A program made the translations under genes and the position numbers. The notes under the pieces are model-generated. The model did no database searches and was not told where the DNA came from. It saw nothing but the letters and a program-made list of their open reading frames with translations. This document shows, piece by piece, positions 34,291 through 45,395 of a stretch of 64,000 nt of DNA. Source of the stretch: Ectobius pallidus (Eukaryota > Arthropoda > Insecta > Blattodea > Ectobiidae); contig CAXKWD010000006.1 in NCBI GenBank assembly GCA_964059195.1, positions 71,193,073-71,257,072 of the forward strand. Reading direction: 5' to 3'. Positions within the stretch are counted from its first letter, which is position 1. Each line of letters opens with the position of its first letter.

Positions 34291-37200
34291 CATTATTTAT
34301 TTACTATACCAATGAATTATATTGATAGCTTCTCTAATTTGTTGAAGTCCCGTATCATTTATTTCCAAAGCTACCTGACCACTGCCAACAATACACTATC
34401 GGCATGAGGAATGTACGTTGAATTTTATTTGGATTTGATAATTCTGTATAAAAAGGTATTTAGTATCCTCAAAAACATTTGACTTTTGGCATTTTAAATC
34501 GAAATTTTTCAAAGTCGTTTCTTAGTGAGCACTTGCATTATGAGACGAAGGTACTGTCAAAATTCCAAGTCTCTACCTATTATAGTTTAGTCTCTAAGTT
34601 GATTCTCTTTCAGTCAGCCATTCATTCATTAAGTCAGGATAAAGCCTCTTATATATATAGAGAGAGGTGTTCTGGCATTCTGTATTTATTCTCTTTCTCG
34701 CGTATTAATTTCATATTGAAATATCAATAATAGGAAATGTTCATTTGGATACAACTTTACTCTGCCAGGGTTTCATGTCTCTTCTACTGCAGTAGAGATA
34801 AATTAGAAAAATCGAAAATGGACACGATTACAATAACCCCAGTTAATTTTTACAGATAAAGGATTTAGCCATTTTATTAGTCATTGACAGGAGATTGGAA
34901 ATTTTTATTTTTATTAAAATCATACGATCCTATTTTTAAATTAAAAAAAAAATCCAAAATAGTTTTAATGAAAGGTCCCCTTATTACTTCAGTTATAGAA
35001 ATCAAATTCAAAGCAGTCCCATAAAATTCTAGCAGAACACTCGTAAAAAAATAAAAATTCAATACAATGAACCGTTTGCCCGCTACAGATGTCTACAGAC
35101 AGCCAGACGTCATTCCAAAAACACTTTCTTCAGTTTCTAGGCTACATGAAAGATGTTTTCCAATATTACCGGTATTTCGGTTTCTATTTTTTTTATAAAA
35201 TTCACATGCGTGAAAGTAAAAAATGATAGTAGTTAAGGGTTAAGAGAACCACTTAATTACAGCCAATCTCCCAACCTTTAATAACATCGCACCATTAGGG
35301 AGCGGTACAGCTCGGAACCACCACGGATTTTTCACAGAGAAATGTCGGAAAACACCTCAATAGCGTTCTTTTTATATAAGAATATGCGAAATACAAAAAT
35401 TACTTTGAAGAAAATGCTCACTTGTATTTCCTATAATGGTATATGTGACCATGAAGTGTGAACCCTCACTTCAGGCGAACCCCGGGGCCAATTTATATCA
35501 TTCAGAAGATAAACACCTTGCTTTGATGCACTAACTATAGTGAATAATGTAGCCTAATGTAAAGTTGTATGTAGATTTATGTTCTATATTATTTAATTTT
35601 CACTATTTTAATACAAAATGAAACATTTTACCACACCTTTTAAAATCTAGAAACATGCATAACATGAAGAAATAACATAATAATGTTCTACAGCAACACG
35701 CGTTACTAACTCCAATAGATTCTGTTTTACCTAATTACATAATTTCAGAAAATTTTGACAATATACAACTTATAGATAAGAATATTATAGATTGACAACA
35801 GAATGGAGTATAGAACAAAGTAATGTGCCAGTAACATAAAAGTGTCGTAGATTTAAATAAAGGACTTAAGGTAATTTCCTTTGGCGTGAATACAAGTTAA
35901 TTTAACATGGAGGAGTTATGTCGAATGATGGTACTTGGTACCGGCTGGTATGAGGGGTGGGATGGTGTAAATATCCAGCCTCGAATATAACTTAATGTAC
36001 CGTACATATTACACATACAATGTTTAATACAGCAGAATGTACGCAAATAGATGTATTAATCGGTATCTGTTTGACTCGGAAAGAATGAGACAAGAATTAA
36101 CAAATGTAGGTGTGTCTGGGGTTTGGTTATGGTAGGTCGTTCGCTGTTGGATATGCGAGACGATGACTCATTGTCTTACCTTTATCAGTTGTCACCATCG
36201 ATATATAAACGCACGTTGCTACTTGCTAGGCTTCAGGGAGGTATCGGCTGAGATGTTCAAACAATAGCTAGGAACATTACAGTCAAAATCACTCACAATA
36301 CTACACCACAAAACATTTAACTTAATCGTCATAAAACACCAAAAAAGGTTTACACAATTCGACGCGCGCGCTTACATTCACTATGACGCTATCTGTCGGT
36401 GACGTTACGCAGTTTTAAGACACTAGGTCGGCTTACGTGTAAAATTTATCACTATGATATTTATCTATGTAATTATAACGTATCGTTATTATTTTATAGT
36501 TAAATATAATTGTTATTCAGTGCTCTTCGCTGTGTAATCTCTTTAATTTGACTGATTTACTCTTTTGTATGGTGGAACTATTTTCAAGGCCATAGTATCA
36601 CTCCGCTCATTCTCTATCCTTCTCAAAGGACCGCCCACAGGGGGCAGTCATGGCGCAAGTTGTGTGTGCCATTGAGAAACATTTTGAAGGGGAATCCAAA
36701 ATTGGGGGGGACACAAATATATTGAAGTTTCGTAAAATAAAAATTCACTGAGCTTTTCGAAATATTTGAGTTTGTAATCGAAGAGTGAATTGTAAAGTTA
36801 AAGCTATATTTTGCAAAAGAAAAACCGTCTAGTAACCGATTTTCGGATAATGTCTAGTTTTAATTACTTAAGCACAGTTAATATTAAAATGCATCGTCGG
36901 TGATAGTAAAATGATTGACAATACAAAATAACCTCGACTAAAAATTAAACTAGAGAATTTAAATAATAAAAATCCATTAGTCCCGTTTACACTATAACAA
37001 ACTATGAAATATGTACAAAATAGAAGAACCTTTAAATATTTCAGCACAGTCAGTTCCTCAGCCGTGGGTCGAGTTCTTTGGGGAATTATTACGATGCCAA
37101 TAAAAACGTAATGAAGAGTATTCAGATACATGAAAAGTAGAAAGACGAAGAAATTTGAATACTTAACGAGACAATGTTGATAAAACAGAGCCATACTGAC

Positions 37201-37509
37201 TTGTCTTCAACCTAAAATGTGGTAACTCCGCCTTATCAATATGAAAATTTAGAACATTAAAAATCAAATATATTTCTACAACTTATGGTCATCCTAAGAG
37301 ATAAATTTAAAAAGTTAAAATCATAGCCACATCAAAACCAACCAAGAAAGAGAAGTTAAAAACACGTTAGTTAAAAAATTTCTGTCTACTCAAGTTCATA
37401 GTATGATGTAGGCCTAGGCCTATGCTACCTACATGGTGTTCGGTGTGTGGCTGTGTTGGCCAGCACTGAACTGAAGCTTCACTAGATGAACACAGAGTGG
37501 ACACACAAA
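34291..37509. other. non-coding, no recognised gene
   Basis: AT-rich, with a GC-richer stretch at about 36100-36420 that has no open frame of note. The octamer occurs as an overlapping double, TAGGCCTAGGCCTA, at 37409-37422. The 108-codon minus frame at 36868-37194 is hydrophobic and AT-driven; I do not support it. Confidence 0.45.
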
Positions 37510-38455
37510 TATGGAATGCTATATATTTATTTATTTATTGAATATACAATTACTTAAACCCTATTCCACCCGGAGGTATATTAGGGTTATAGTTACAAGA
37601 CAATATATTTGCAATATTACTACTTCTTATCCATAGGCTGGATGCAGGCCTTACTACTCTAAGAAAACAAGATAACTAATATATTATATTATAAAAGAAA
37701 ACTATAACATCTTAAAAATAGAACACAAAAACTTTTGGAATTCTCTATAACAGCATTTTTTCCTAAAAATATCAAAGAGTGGTTTATCTAATTTCTTTTT
37801 ACAATAATCTAAGTGTGTGTCCAATATTCTTCTTTTATGCTCTAGTACTGGGCAATGAAAAATTAAATGTTCAACAGTTTGTTGTTCAGTACATATACAT
37901 TGATAACCGTTCTGTCTTTGGATCATGAAACGTTGAAAATAAAAACCAAATTTGCCATGCCCAGACAGAAACTGAGTGAATATGAAGTCCGGTTTTACAC
38001 TCGTACAGCGTAGGCGACACTCAACTGTTGGAAAGAAGATTTCTCTCGTAGTGGTCCCTTTGGAGCTGGACACCCAATGCTCATTCCAAGCAGTCCTAAT
38101 ATAATCTCTAAGTTTATTCTTAGCATAAGATAGGGGACACAATTTGTAGCTAAAATTTAAATTCGAGGTCGCAGCATTTTTTGCCAATTCATCAGCTCTT
38201 TCGTTCCCTAATGTGCCCATATGGCCTCGTACCCAGGATAAACAAACGTGTTTCTCGTATGATATTATCTTAGTTCTAATTTCTGCTGCCAAGGCATTTA
38301 AATTGAACTTGTTGTTTATAGCAGTAAGTGCAGTTTGTGAGTCACTGAAAATGCAACAGTCAGAATTTTGAGATTTAGACCATAAGACAGCCTCCTTTAT
38401 AGCAAAGAGCTCTGCTTGTACAATTGAGCACTCTATATTACTAGCCAAAGTATGA
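37510..38455 (-). mobile_element. LINE family C copy 2, 5'-truncated within RNase H
   Basis: From right to left on the minus strand: RNase H from the catalytic-Glu helix onward, the C-terminal Cys/His region, a stop at 37702, a 3' UTR with ACTATAACCCTAATATACC (37567-37585 inverted) and an AAATAAAT-type tail at about 37518-37540. The 3' UTR and protein match copy 1 (10832-13010), but this copy is in better condition and lacks the nested insertion. Its 5' end joins Penelope sequence. Confidence 0.85.
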
Positions 38456-38589
38456 AATAAAACATTATCTTTATTAACATGTTGTTCGTTCAAATTTCCC
38501 TCTTTGCTATGAAGTTGATCTAGAAAAATGCCTAAATTCTCAAGCGTATTCAGAGTTAGACTTTTGATTTTGACGTGTAAAATGTGCAT
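37702..38589 (-). pseudogene. chimeric ORF: Penelope C-terminus fused to LINE RNase H
   Basis: The 295-codon frame is open from 38589, and the same frame stays open upstream to about 38740. Residues 1 to about 45 (MHILHVKIKSLTLNTLENLG, then NLNEQ and VLFHTLA) are the end of a Penelope-like GIY-YIG protein. From about SNIECSIVQAELFAIKEAV it is LINE RNase H: the Glu helix, CCIFSDSQTAL (catalytic Asp), SWVRGHMGTLGNERADELAK (His and last Asp) and then WNEHWVSS...IFFPTVECRLR. A C-terminal CICTEQQTVEHLIFHCPVLE gives a C-x2...H-x4-C-like knuckle. The first RNase H Asp (YTDGS) is missing. It is most simply two elements joined by insertion with the frame preserved by chance; whether it is transcribed is unknown. 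Confidence 0.8.
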
Positions 38590-38753
38590 TTCTTTATCTA
38601 TCGTTTCAAAACCGTGTTGTGTGTCTGCCTTGAGCTCAGTGTAAGCTAAATGTTTTCCATACTTTATTGCTTTTACATGTTCTCTGAATCTTTCGTGGAA
38701 TTGTCTCCCAGTTTGGCCAACATATACAATTTTGATAATTTTGATAAATTATA
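38456..38753 (-). pseudogene. Penelope-like GIY-YIG endonuclease fragment
   Basis: The minus strand from about 38736 reads KIVYVGQTGRQFHERFREHV, then KAIKYGKHLAYTEL, HGFETIDKEMHILHV and LNTLENLGIF. YVGQTGR...R...EH is the GIY-YIG nuclease core of Penelope-like retroelements, with the conserved Arg, Glu and His visible. In Penelope it lies at the C-terminus and makes the nick for integration. The frame is open without a stop through to the LINE junction. A foldback element (38754-39378) separates it from its upstream part at 39379-39475. Confidence 0.82.
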
Positions 38754-39378
38754 TAAAGTGTGTTTTTCGTGTAAGAGTTGACCAATCATCCGGGTTTCTG
38801 CATCGCGGCGGCCAGAGCTCTAACTCCCGGGCGCTCGAGTGATATATCTACGCAAATATATTTGCTAAACGTGTAATGATTCAGGTTCTCACGGTTACAG
38901 TTAAATTACAACGAAAATGACCACGTACCTCATCACAAGAAATGTTGGAAATGTCCTCCTCTTACATCCACACAACTGGAAATTTTCTTTCACGCGCATA
39001 AGCTCAGCTTCCGAGATAGAGTTAATTTACCTTTCAGTTACGTAGGTATTTCACCCGAACTGGTACTTGAAAAATAAAGTGCATATGTCAAACCCCATAC
39101 ATTAGACTCAGAAGAGAAATTAGGATCTCGGAAGTTGAGCTTATGCGTGTGCCAATGTTGTGTGGATGGAAGAGGAGAACATTTTTAACATCTCTTGTGG
39201 TGAGGTTCGTGGTTATTTTCATTGTTATTTTAACTGTAATTGTGAGAACCTGAATCATTAGACCGTTAGCGGCTTTATTTGCCTAGATATTTCAACCGAT
39301 CGCCCGGGAGTTAGAGCTGTGGCCGCCGCGACGCAGAAACCCGCATGATTGGCCAACTCGTACGGGAAACACACTGTA
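38754..39378. mobile_element. foldback element with ~250-bp arms, TA-flanked
   Basis: The left arm begins AAGTGTGTTTTTCGTGTAAG after TA. The right arm ends with CTCGTACGGGAAACACACTG before TA. Inside, GACCAATCATCCGGGTTTCTG, GAGCTCTAACTCCCGGGCG and GATTCAGGTTCTCAC all recur inverted at 39340, 39300 and 39250. The loop is short (about 39010-39110). The CAGTGTGT end and TA flanks point to Tc1/mariner-type mobilisation. It lies within Penelope coding sequence and so is younger than that copy. Length 621 bp. Confidence 0.87.
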
Positions 39379-39475
39379 TGTATTTTCTATTCGTTTTTTG
39401 GCTATTAAATACAAGTGTGGATAAATTGTTGTCAGTCCTGAATGCTATATTTGAACCACATCTTTAAAATATATT
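39379..39475 (-). pseudogene. Penelope fragment upstream of GIY-YIG
   Basis: On the minus strand, TGTGGTTCAAATATAGC onward reads CGSNIAFRTDNNLSTLVFNS and QKTNRKYI. This matches the linker just before the GIY-YIG domain in Penelope-like proteins (typically ...K.AF+T.N.L...L...K...). A stop lies just upstream, and the rest of the RT is absent or unrecognisable. Confidence 0.65.
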
Positions 39476-41008
39476 AGTGATTTTGTGTACGTTTTTATTA
39501 ATGTATGTGAATGTAGCGTATTGTTTTATTCTATGCTTGATTTTCAAAAAAATAGTGTGAACTTCAACCGTTACAAAAAAATATACACAGGAGGACATGG
39601 AATAGTTTGCCGTGTATAGAGAAGTTAATAGAATATGCGAGAGAATGCCACCTACCCGGTGTGAACCAATGCAACAATTAAAATTATCTTTGGAGAATTG
39701 ATATAAAATTTTAAAAAACACGAAAGCAATTATGATAAATATGAAATAAATGCTAAAGAAGGGTTTACATAACTGATCATATTTCATTTAAAGAGATTGC
39801 CAAGACCGGAAGCTATGCGCTATGCCAGTGCTAAGGCATTTTCTACCAGTAGCTGGAGGGGAGATGGTCTGATAAATGTGAATCAAATAAAACAACACTT
39901 GGACGTGGAGGGAAGATTCAGATGCTAAGGCTCCTCACAGGGGTGGAATTCTAAAAGAGCGACTTCCCATACATCTTTGAGATCAGTGTCGGAGAACATT
40001 TTTAAAGACTAACCTAATGTAGGCCTACCTCAAGCTAGAAATGTAAATCCTCACAATGGCAAGAGCTGTGTGAATACTATATACAGAAATATTAATTCAC
40101 ACATTCACAATATATTCTGTAACAATTTCCTGTAATGCGGAATTAGTTTGAAAACTTTAAAATGGTGAATATACTTCTGTAATTAAATAAATTTATATGT
40201 ATATATATAATGTATATTTATTAATTTATTTTTAATTTATGTTTTAATTTTAATTTATGTTTTAATTTGTATTTATTTATTTCATTATTTATTTGTTGTC
40301 AGCATATCCCACTAAAAGGTAATTCTAAGAACGGAAGTTGTATATCTAACTGTTCAGTAGAATAAACTCAGATTATTTTACAATAAAAGACCTTGAATTA
40401 ATAATGAACCTCAATAAATCCTTAAAACTTATGCATTTTGTACATGCATATTAAACAGGTCACAAGCATTTCTAGGAAAATACCTAGAGCAACATATTAC
40501 GTGCCGTTTTGACAGGGATAGTCCTGTTCTTCAAGTGTGTTCTGGCCGTCCCGTCGGCATCGGTACTAAAAAGTTCAATTGTCCCGTTTCCATAAAAATT
40601 GACGATCAAGCTCGAGAATAGAGCACACACTTAGACCTTAATAGATGTCATAGTTTTTACCTATTTTCACTGTCTGAAATGTGTTGTTTGGAGTTATAAT
40701 TATAGTAAATTTAAAGAGCATTTTATTGTTTCGTCAATGGTTCAGGTTTTAGTAAATGAATTCAGAATACTTGAAAGAAAAGAGTTCGACTCCTTTACTT
40801 GAATCTAATGTTCATGTATCACTTAGACCTCAACGACACACACAAGGTCAATAAATTTTCGCAAAATGCGATGTTATGCAATCATTTGGTGATGTATGGC
40901 AGAGATGGACGTGGCGTGCAACTGTTGTGTAAAAATAAAAAATAAAATATTTTTTGTGCATCAGCTCATCAAACGTCTGAGATCTTAATATGTACTAATT
41001 ACGGTATT
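39476..41008. other. non-coding, unassigned
   Basis: A 107-codon minus frame at 39464-39787 is Phe/Ile-rich and unsupported. A TAGGCCTA octamer sits at 40020-40027. A (TTTAATT)-rich stretch lies at 40205-40290. Confidence 0.45.
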
Positions 41009-41409
41009 GTCGGCTGCGGTGGTCTTGAGGTAGCGTGCCCGCCTCTAGATTAGAAGGTCGCGGGATCAAACCCGGCCGCAGTTGATGGGTTTTTCAGGAC
41101 GTAAAAATCCTGGGCACGGAGTCCTCCGGGAGGGACTTTAAGCTGGGGGGTCCGTGTCATAGATTTACGGCACGTAATAGAACTCCAAGCCTAAATTAGA
41201 GCCTCTGGACAAAATTTCTCGACCCTTTCACGTCCAAGTAATATCTTAGTTTCCGGAGAGGGGTTAAGGGGCGATGGGCTTACCACCTGTCCCTCTGCCC
41301 TCTCTAGGAAAATAAGCGTAACAAAATTCACATAGGTAGAGAAACCTCCGCTTGGAGGCCCTACGCCCCAACAAGGGGGCACAGGAAGTACAGAAGTACA
41401 GACAGAATA
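41009..41409 (+). mobile_element. SINE family 4 with target duplication
   Basis: The head GTCGGCTGCGGTGGTCTTGA contains an A box, GAGGTAGCGTGCC (41028), and a B box, CGGGATCAAACCC (41061-41073). The body runs through GGGTTTTTCAGGACG and GGAGTCCTCCGGGAGGGAC to TACAGAAGTACAGACAG. ACGGTATT flanks it at 41001-41008 and 41410-41417, so the limits are well fixed. The 63-codon minus frame at 41191-41382 is a by-product. Confidence 0.85.
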
Positions 41410-41994
41410 ACGGTATTAAATTTTTACAATCTATAGGCCTATTGTATTCTCCTGTTTTTAAAATATGTTAATTCTTAATAATAAAAATATTAATAACTTC
41501 TCTTGCTTGAGAAGTCTTTATTTCAACTTAAATTATTATGGTCACCCTAAAAATATCACATCAGAGCCAACATTGTCTTACATACTTTCCTGTTAATCAA
41601 GCTACCGATCATAATAATCTAAATATTATAAATTAAAGTTATATTAAAAATATTGACAGGCCTATAAGTGCCAACATGCTTGTAGCATAATTTGAATAAC
41701 TTTGAATGGAATAACAAACTAACTTTTTACAGAGAGTCAGTGATGACAGTTTCTGCGCTCCTCTACTATTCTGAATGCTGGAGCCTGACGAAATTGCAAG
41801 GACAATAAATATAACATTCTAACATTTTCTTTTAACATTTTAAACCTAATAAAAAAAATAACAAGTTGCTCTTTTATATTATGAACATTCCAAAAACATT
41901 TTCAACATATTTAAATTAATATTTTCATAACTGAGCCTGTGTAATGACAGTGATAATTTACAAACAACTTTGAATAATCTGCTTTGTAAGACGA
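41410..41994. other. non-coding, unassigned
   Basis: AT-rich, with one octamer at 41434-41441. Nothing else recognised. Confidence 0.4.
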
Positions 41995-42008
41995 AGTATT
42001 AGTCTGTA

Positions 42009-42300
42009 TGTGTGCGATACGCAGCCAAATCTACGGCAGAGATACTAGATGATAACATAGGTGGACGGAAGGGAGTCCAAATGCACTTCGCAAACGGATG
42101 TTTAATTTTCGTTTTCGTTACCGAGTTATGAGCGAAATTCTGGTGGAAAACGTGATTTTTAGCAGAAAACATAGTTTCGATTTTGTTAACCTGCTATGCG
42201 TGATACATTTGTTTATAACAACAAATAAGTGTTGCCCATGTGTGTGCGATATCAGCCAAATCTTTGGCTGAAATACTTAACATAGGTGGATGGATGAGGC
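42009..42300 (+). repeat. two-copy direct repeat upstream of Helitron
   Basis: TGTGTGCGAT(AC/A)GCAGCCAAATCT with ATAGGTGGA(C/T)GGA recurs at 42009-42070 and 42240-42295, a period of about 230 bp. It resembles the paired units in the 21978-23599 element and may be the left part of the Helitron ending at 43279. Confidence 0.6.
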
Positions 42301-42319
42301 ATCGTGTATTTAAGCCCAA

Positions 42320-43279
42320 AAGGGAAAACATTGATATTATGGACTCACTGTGCAGGGTTTTATTTTGAGCCAGGTAAGTAGGATGTAAGGTGGTTCCTTC
42401 CAGGGCGGTGCATTCTAATCGTGTAATGCACCTCGAAACCGGATTTTTTAGTTCTTTAATTATTAATAGTTCTCGTTATTTATGAAATATTTGCATATAA
42501 GGGTGAGGTATGAATTTACGGTTCGTTTTAATCAATTCATTTCGAATATGTTAGTCAATATGGCCTCCCACGATTCGTTTTACTCGATTTAAATATTTAT
42601 TTAGTTCATATATGGGCAACGCCCGGCCCGCGGGCGGGATGTGGCCCGCCCCAACTTTTGATACGGCCCGCGGAACATTTTAAAATCGCGCTCGAAAAAG
42701 TAAATATTTTTGGTTCTCGCCTACAAGAGAGTGAGAGGGGGGAAACTACGAGGGTGTTCCTTCCGGTCAGCGCTAGAAAAATGCTGCAATAGGCCTAAAT
42801 CAAAGTATCGAACCAGACTTACAGATGGAAATTTTGAAAACACTCTGCGCTTGTGGGATTGATGCCAACATTGATTATCTTGTTTCTCAAGTTCAAGCTA
42901 TTAATTTCTGCTGATTGTAAGTAAATACCTAATCACAATCAGTTTCGATATTGTTCTCATTCATGTAGGCCTAACTTTAGCATTATACTTTATAAATACA
43001 AAAAAAAAATCATTATTATTTTTTCAGAACTACCTATTATCTACGGCCCGCGACTTCATAAATATCGTAAAGTTTAGCCCGCATCTTTCCAAAGGTTGCC
43101 CATACCTGATTTAGTTCATCAAACAATATAATTAAACATAAAATTAATTTATGCTATTTATATAAAATCGATGTAAGTATTAATAAATATAGTTTTTATT
43201 ATTTTTATAATAATAAATTATTTAAAAGCATCTAGCTGTTGAATTAATAAACGCGGTCGGAGCCTTGGATACTTGCTAG
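42320..43279 (+). mobile_element. Helitron family A copy hosting a hAT
   Basis: AAAAGGGAAAACATTGATAT, CAGGGTTTTATTTTGAGCC, GGCGGTGCATTCTAATCGTG and the end TTGGATACTTGCTAG|T parallel the copy ending at 23599. The GC hairpin before CTAG is degraded (GCGGTCGGAGCC). A hAT at 42607-43108 splits it; outside the hAT the two parts join at ATTTAGTTCAT. Confidence 0.75.
42599..43116 (+). mobile_element. hAT remnant with 8-bp target duplication
   Basis: ATTTAGTT lies on both sides (42599-42606, 43109-43116). The ends are CATATATGGGCAAC and, inverted, CAGGTATGGGCAAC, with GGCCCGCGG-rich sub-terminal repeats (42630-42675, 43045-43085). Near 42800-42910 one frame reads SIEPDLQMEILKTLCACGID, then DYLVSQVQ. 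I take this as a remnant of a hAT transposase-type protein, but only by resemblance. The interior is otherwise deleted (502 bp in all). Confidence 0.85.
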
Positions 43280-43374
43280 TAAAATATAAAACTATATGAG
43301 ATAGTGAAAAAATAGATGTCATATCAGCCATGTGCAGACTACTGACATGTTTGAGTCAGTTGGAGAAATTAATG

Positions 43375-43475
43375 TTGTACCGGCACGTTTTCGCGGTAGG
43401 TCAAGTGGCAGAGCAGCGGCACGGACAGCCGAAGATGTGTGGTTCAAATCCCGGTTATGCCATTGAATTTTTCAG
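43375..43475 (+). mobile_element. tRNA-like SINE head, family 5
   Basis: GTCAAGTGGCAGAGCAGCGG supplies an A-box-like GTGGCAGAGCAG, followed by B box GGTTCAAATCCCG near 43442. No conserved body is identified because there is no second copy here. The plus frame at 43330-43539 simply reads through it. Confidence 0.6.
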
Positions 43476-43561
43476 TTTGACACTATCTTTCCTATATGAG
43501 GTAGTATTGTTTGTAGGATTCGCGTGTGGCTCTAAATGAATTACTATGAATTATTATCAAG

Positions 43562-43840
43562 ATCGTCCGCCGCCATGGGTGTATAGGTAGCGTACTTGCC
43601 TTCCATCTGGCGGTCCGGGTTCGATTCCCGGCCGGGTAGCTGGTTTTTCGGTAACGAAAAATCCCCGGGTTCAGGACTGGACATCTCCCAGGAAAATTAT
43701 AGGCTATATTAAAAAGCCTTAAATTAAAGTGGTGACTGCTAGAATAGGGTATAGGGTATTCACAATAGATCTATTAAGGTCGCAATGTTGAGAAGCCGAA
43801 GGGCTTACACTGCCCCTCATTAATCTAATCTAATCTATTA
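43562..43840 (+). mobile_element. SINE family 3 with (ATCTA)n tail
   Basis: The head CCATGGGTGTATAGGTAGCG holds an A box (TATAGGTAGCGTA). The B box GGGTTCGATTCCC is at 43618-43630. The body includes TTTTTCGGTAACGAAAAATC and CCGAAGGGCTTACACTGCCC, and the tail is AATCTAATCTAATCTA. It is a complete-looking pol III SINE; no target duplication can be fixed with certainty. Confidence 0.85.
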
Positions 43841-44107
43841 TCAAGATCTCTGACCAAACCAAAATATTTTAAATACATAATTTTTTTAATTCTTTAGGCA
43901 AAATACAAAATAAAATAAAAATATTTAGTAGCGGACCACGAGATATGCATGCCAGTTGATCTAGCCGAGGATTCAGTCCTGTTACTATATACCATTCCAT
44001 CCTTCGCATCCTATAATCAACATAGGCCTACTCTTATACACTCTAGGGAGCCTGTATTTCAAGATGATATCTGAATAAAGTCTCCGCTACCTCTATAAAA
44101 TGCAAAT

Positions 44108-44503
44108 TTATCCAGGTTGAGAGTTATACACCCCTGATTCGTGCAAAAGGAGAGCTCGATCGATGCGCAGCAGTGGGCAAGATGAATACCACTTCTGATT
44201 GCCCATCTTTCTCACCGGACGGCCAGTTGGATTGAATGCTTTGCTAATGGTCGCTCTTGTTAGATCCAGACTGACCAAGACGATATACGAGAACATGACG
44301 GTCCAGGATAAAGGGAATACATTTCTCTCTTCAGCTACTTGTGAAATTAAATTGTCTGCACTCGGTGCAGGAAATACACCATCACACACACTCGAAGAGA
44401 CAATTTGCGCTCTTTGCATAGACGTAACAACTTCGTGAATTTCAAACAGGAAGTAAATTATTTGTTGATGAATCCATTTTAACTTGTCATATAGTTTTTT
44501 CAT
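44108..44503 (-). other. unrecognised 131-codon frame
   Basis: The frame opens MKKLYDKLKWIHQQIIYFLF and contains STFNPTGRP-like and CPLLRIDRALLL-like stretches (residues about 90-125). It has no domain, signal peptide or repeat that I recognise. The patch is less AT-rich than its surroundings, and a second frame overlaps on the plus strand (44199-44438). It could be a decayed exon or a transposon piece; chance cannot be excluded. Confidence 0.2.
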
Positions 44504-44779
44504 TGTAATCTACGGTCTATGAATTTGTAAAGAGTAGTTACTCAACTTTCAAACAGAATCCTAATCAGTCAACCTTTAAATTAAATCTAAAGCGAAACAC
44601 ACAACTTCCTCTGTGCGAATACAATTTTTGCCTCTTAGTTTAATATAGTAACATTATCTTCATGTAACTTGTTTGTAAAAAATGAAGAGAATGTCGTTAG
44701 CACATCCCATCGCATCCCAGAAGGACACATAACTCAAATAAAATCTGATTACTGCACTCATTTACGTTCCTTTCCCCTA

Positions 44780-45290
44780 AGCATGGGCAATACGCCTTTC
44801 TCACTTCACATTCTGGTATAGTATAAGAGGTCGCAGTGCAAAGAGCGCGTATTCAGTTGTTTCAACCTGATGCAAAGCTTGATTGTTCACCAGGCAAGAG
44901 CAGCAGTGAGTGGCTTATAACTACCCTACGTATAATTTTTTGCGAAAAAGTTTGAAATAAAAAATTTGGCTCTTATTAGGTCTATAGGCATATTTTGTAC
45001 AAAATTCAAACAAATTCGTTTATGCCGTTTTCGAGAAAATCGCGAAAAATGAAATTTTCTTCATGTAATGTAGCATTAAATGTAAGAGAAAGTCATTATC
45101 AATCTTCGAGTCACTTCCCCAGAGGATAGCTAACCCCTATGCAAAATTTTGTTTTCATACATGTTTCATAAAATAGTATTTTCGGATTCAGGGCACTCAA
45201 AAATACTTTTTAAAAGCTTACCTCCGAATTTAGGTGTCGATCACAATAATTCCTCTACCTGTAGTACCTATGGTACGTGTAGAGGAAGTA
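44780..45290 (-). mobile_element. repeat D copy, inverted relative to 21978
   Basis: On the minus strand: CCTCTACACGTACCATAGGT, ATTTTCTCGAAAACGGC, ATTTTTTGCGAAAAAGTTTG (inverted), GAAGTGAGAAAGGCGTATTG and CCATGCTTAGGGGAAAGG, in the order of 21990-22850. Only one of the two ~298-bp units is present. The mariner remnant lies directly beyond its end. Confidence 0.75.
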
Positions 45291-45395
45291 AAAATGCAAG
45301 AATGAGTTAGTGAAATATTGTCTACGAATTCTTATTTTGCTTTTAGTCTGCTCTTCATTCTCAGTAGTTAAGAGTAGAATTGTATTTCATGAAAA

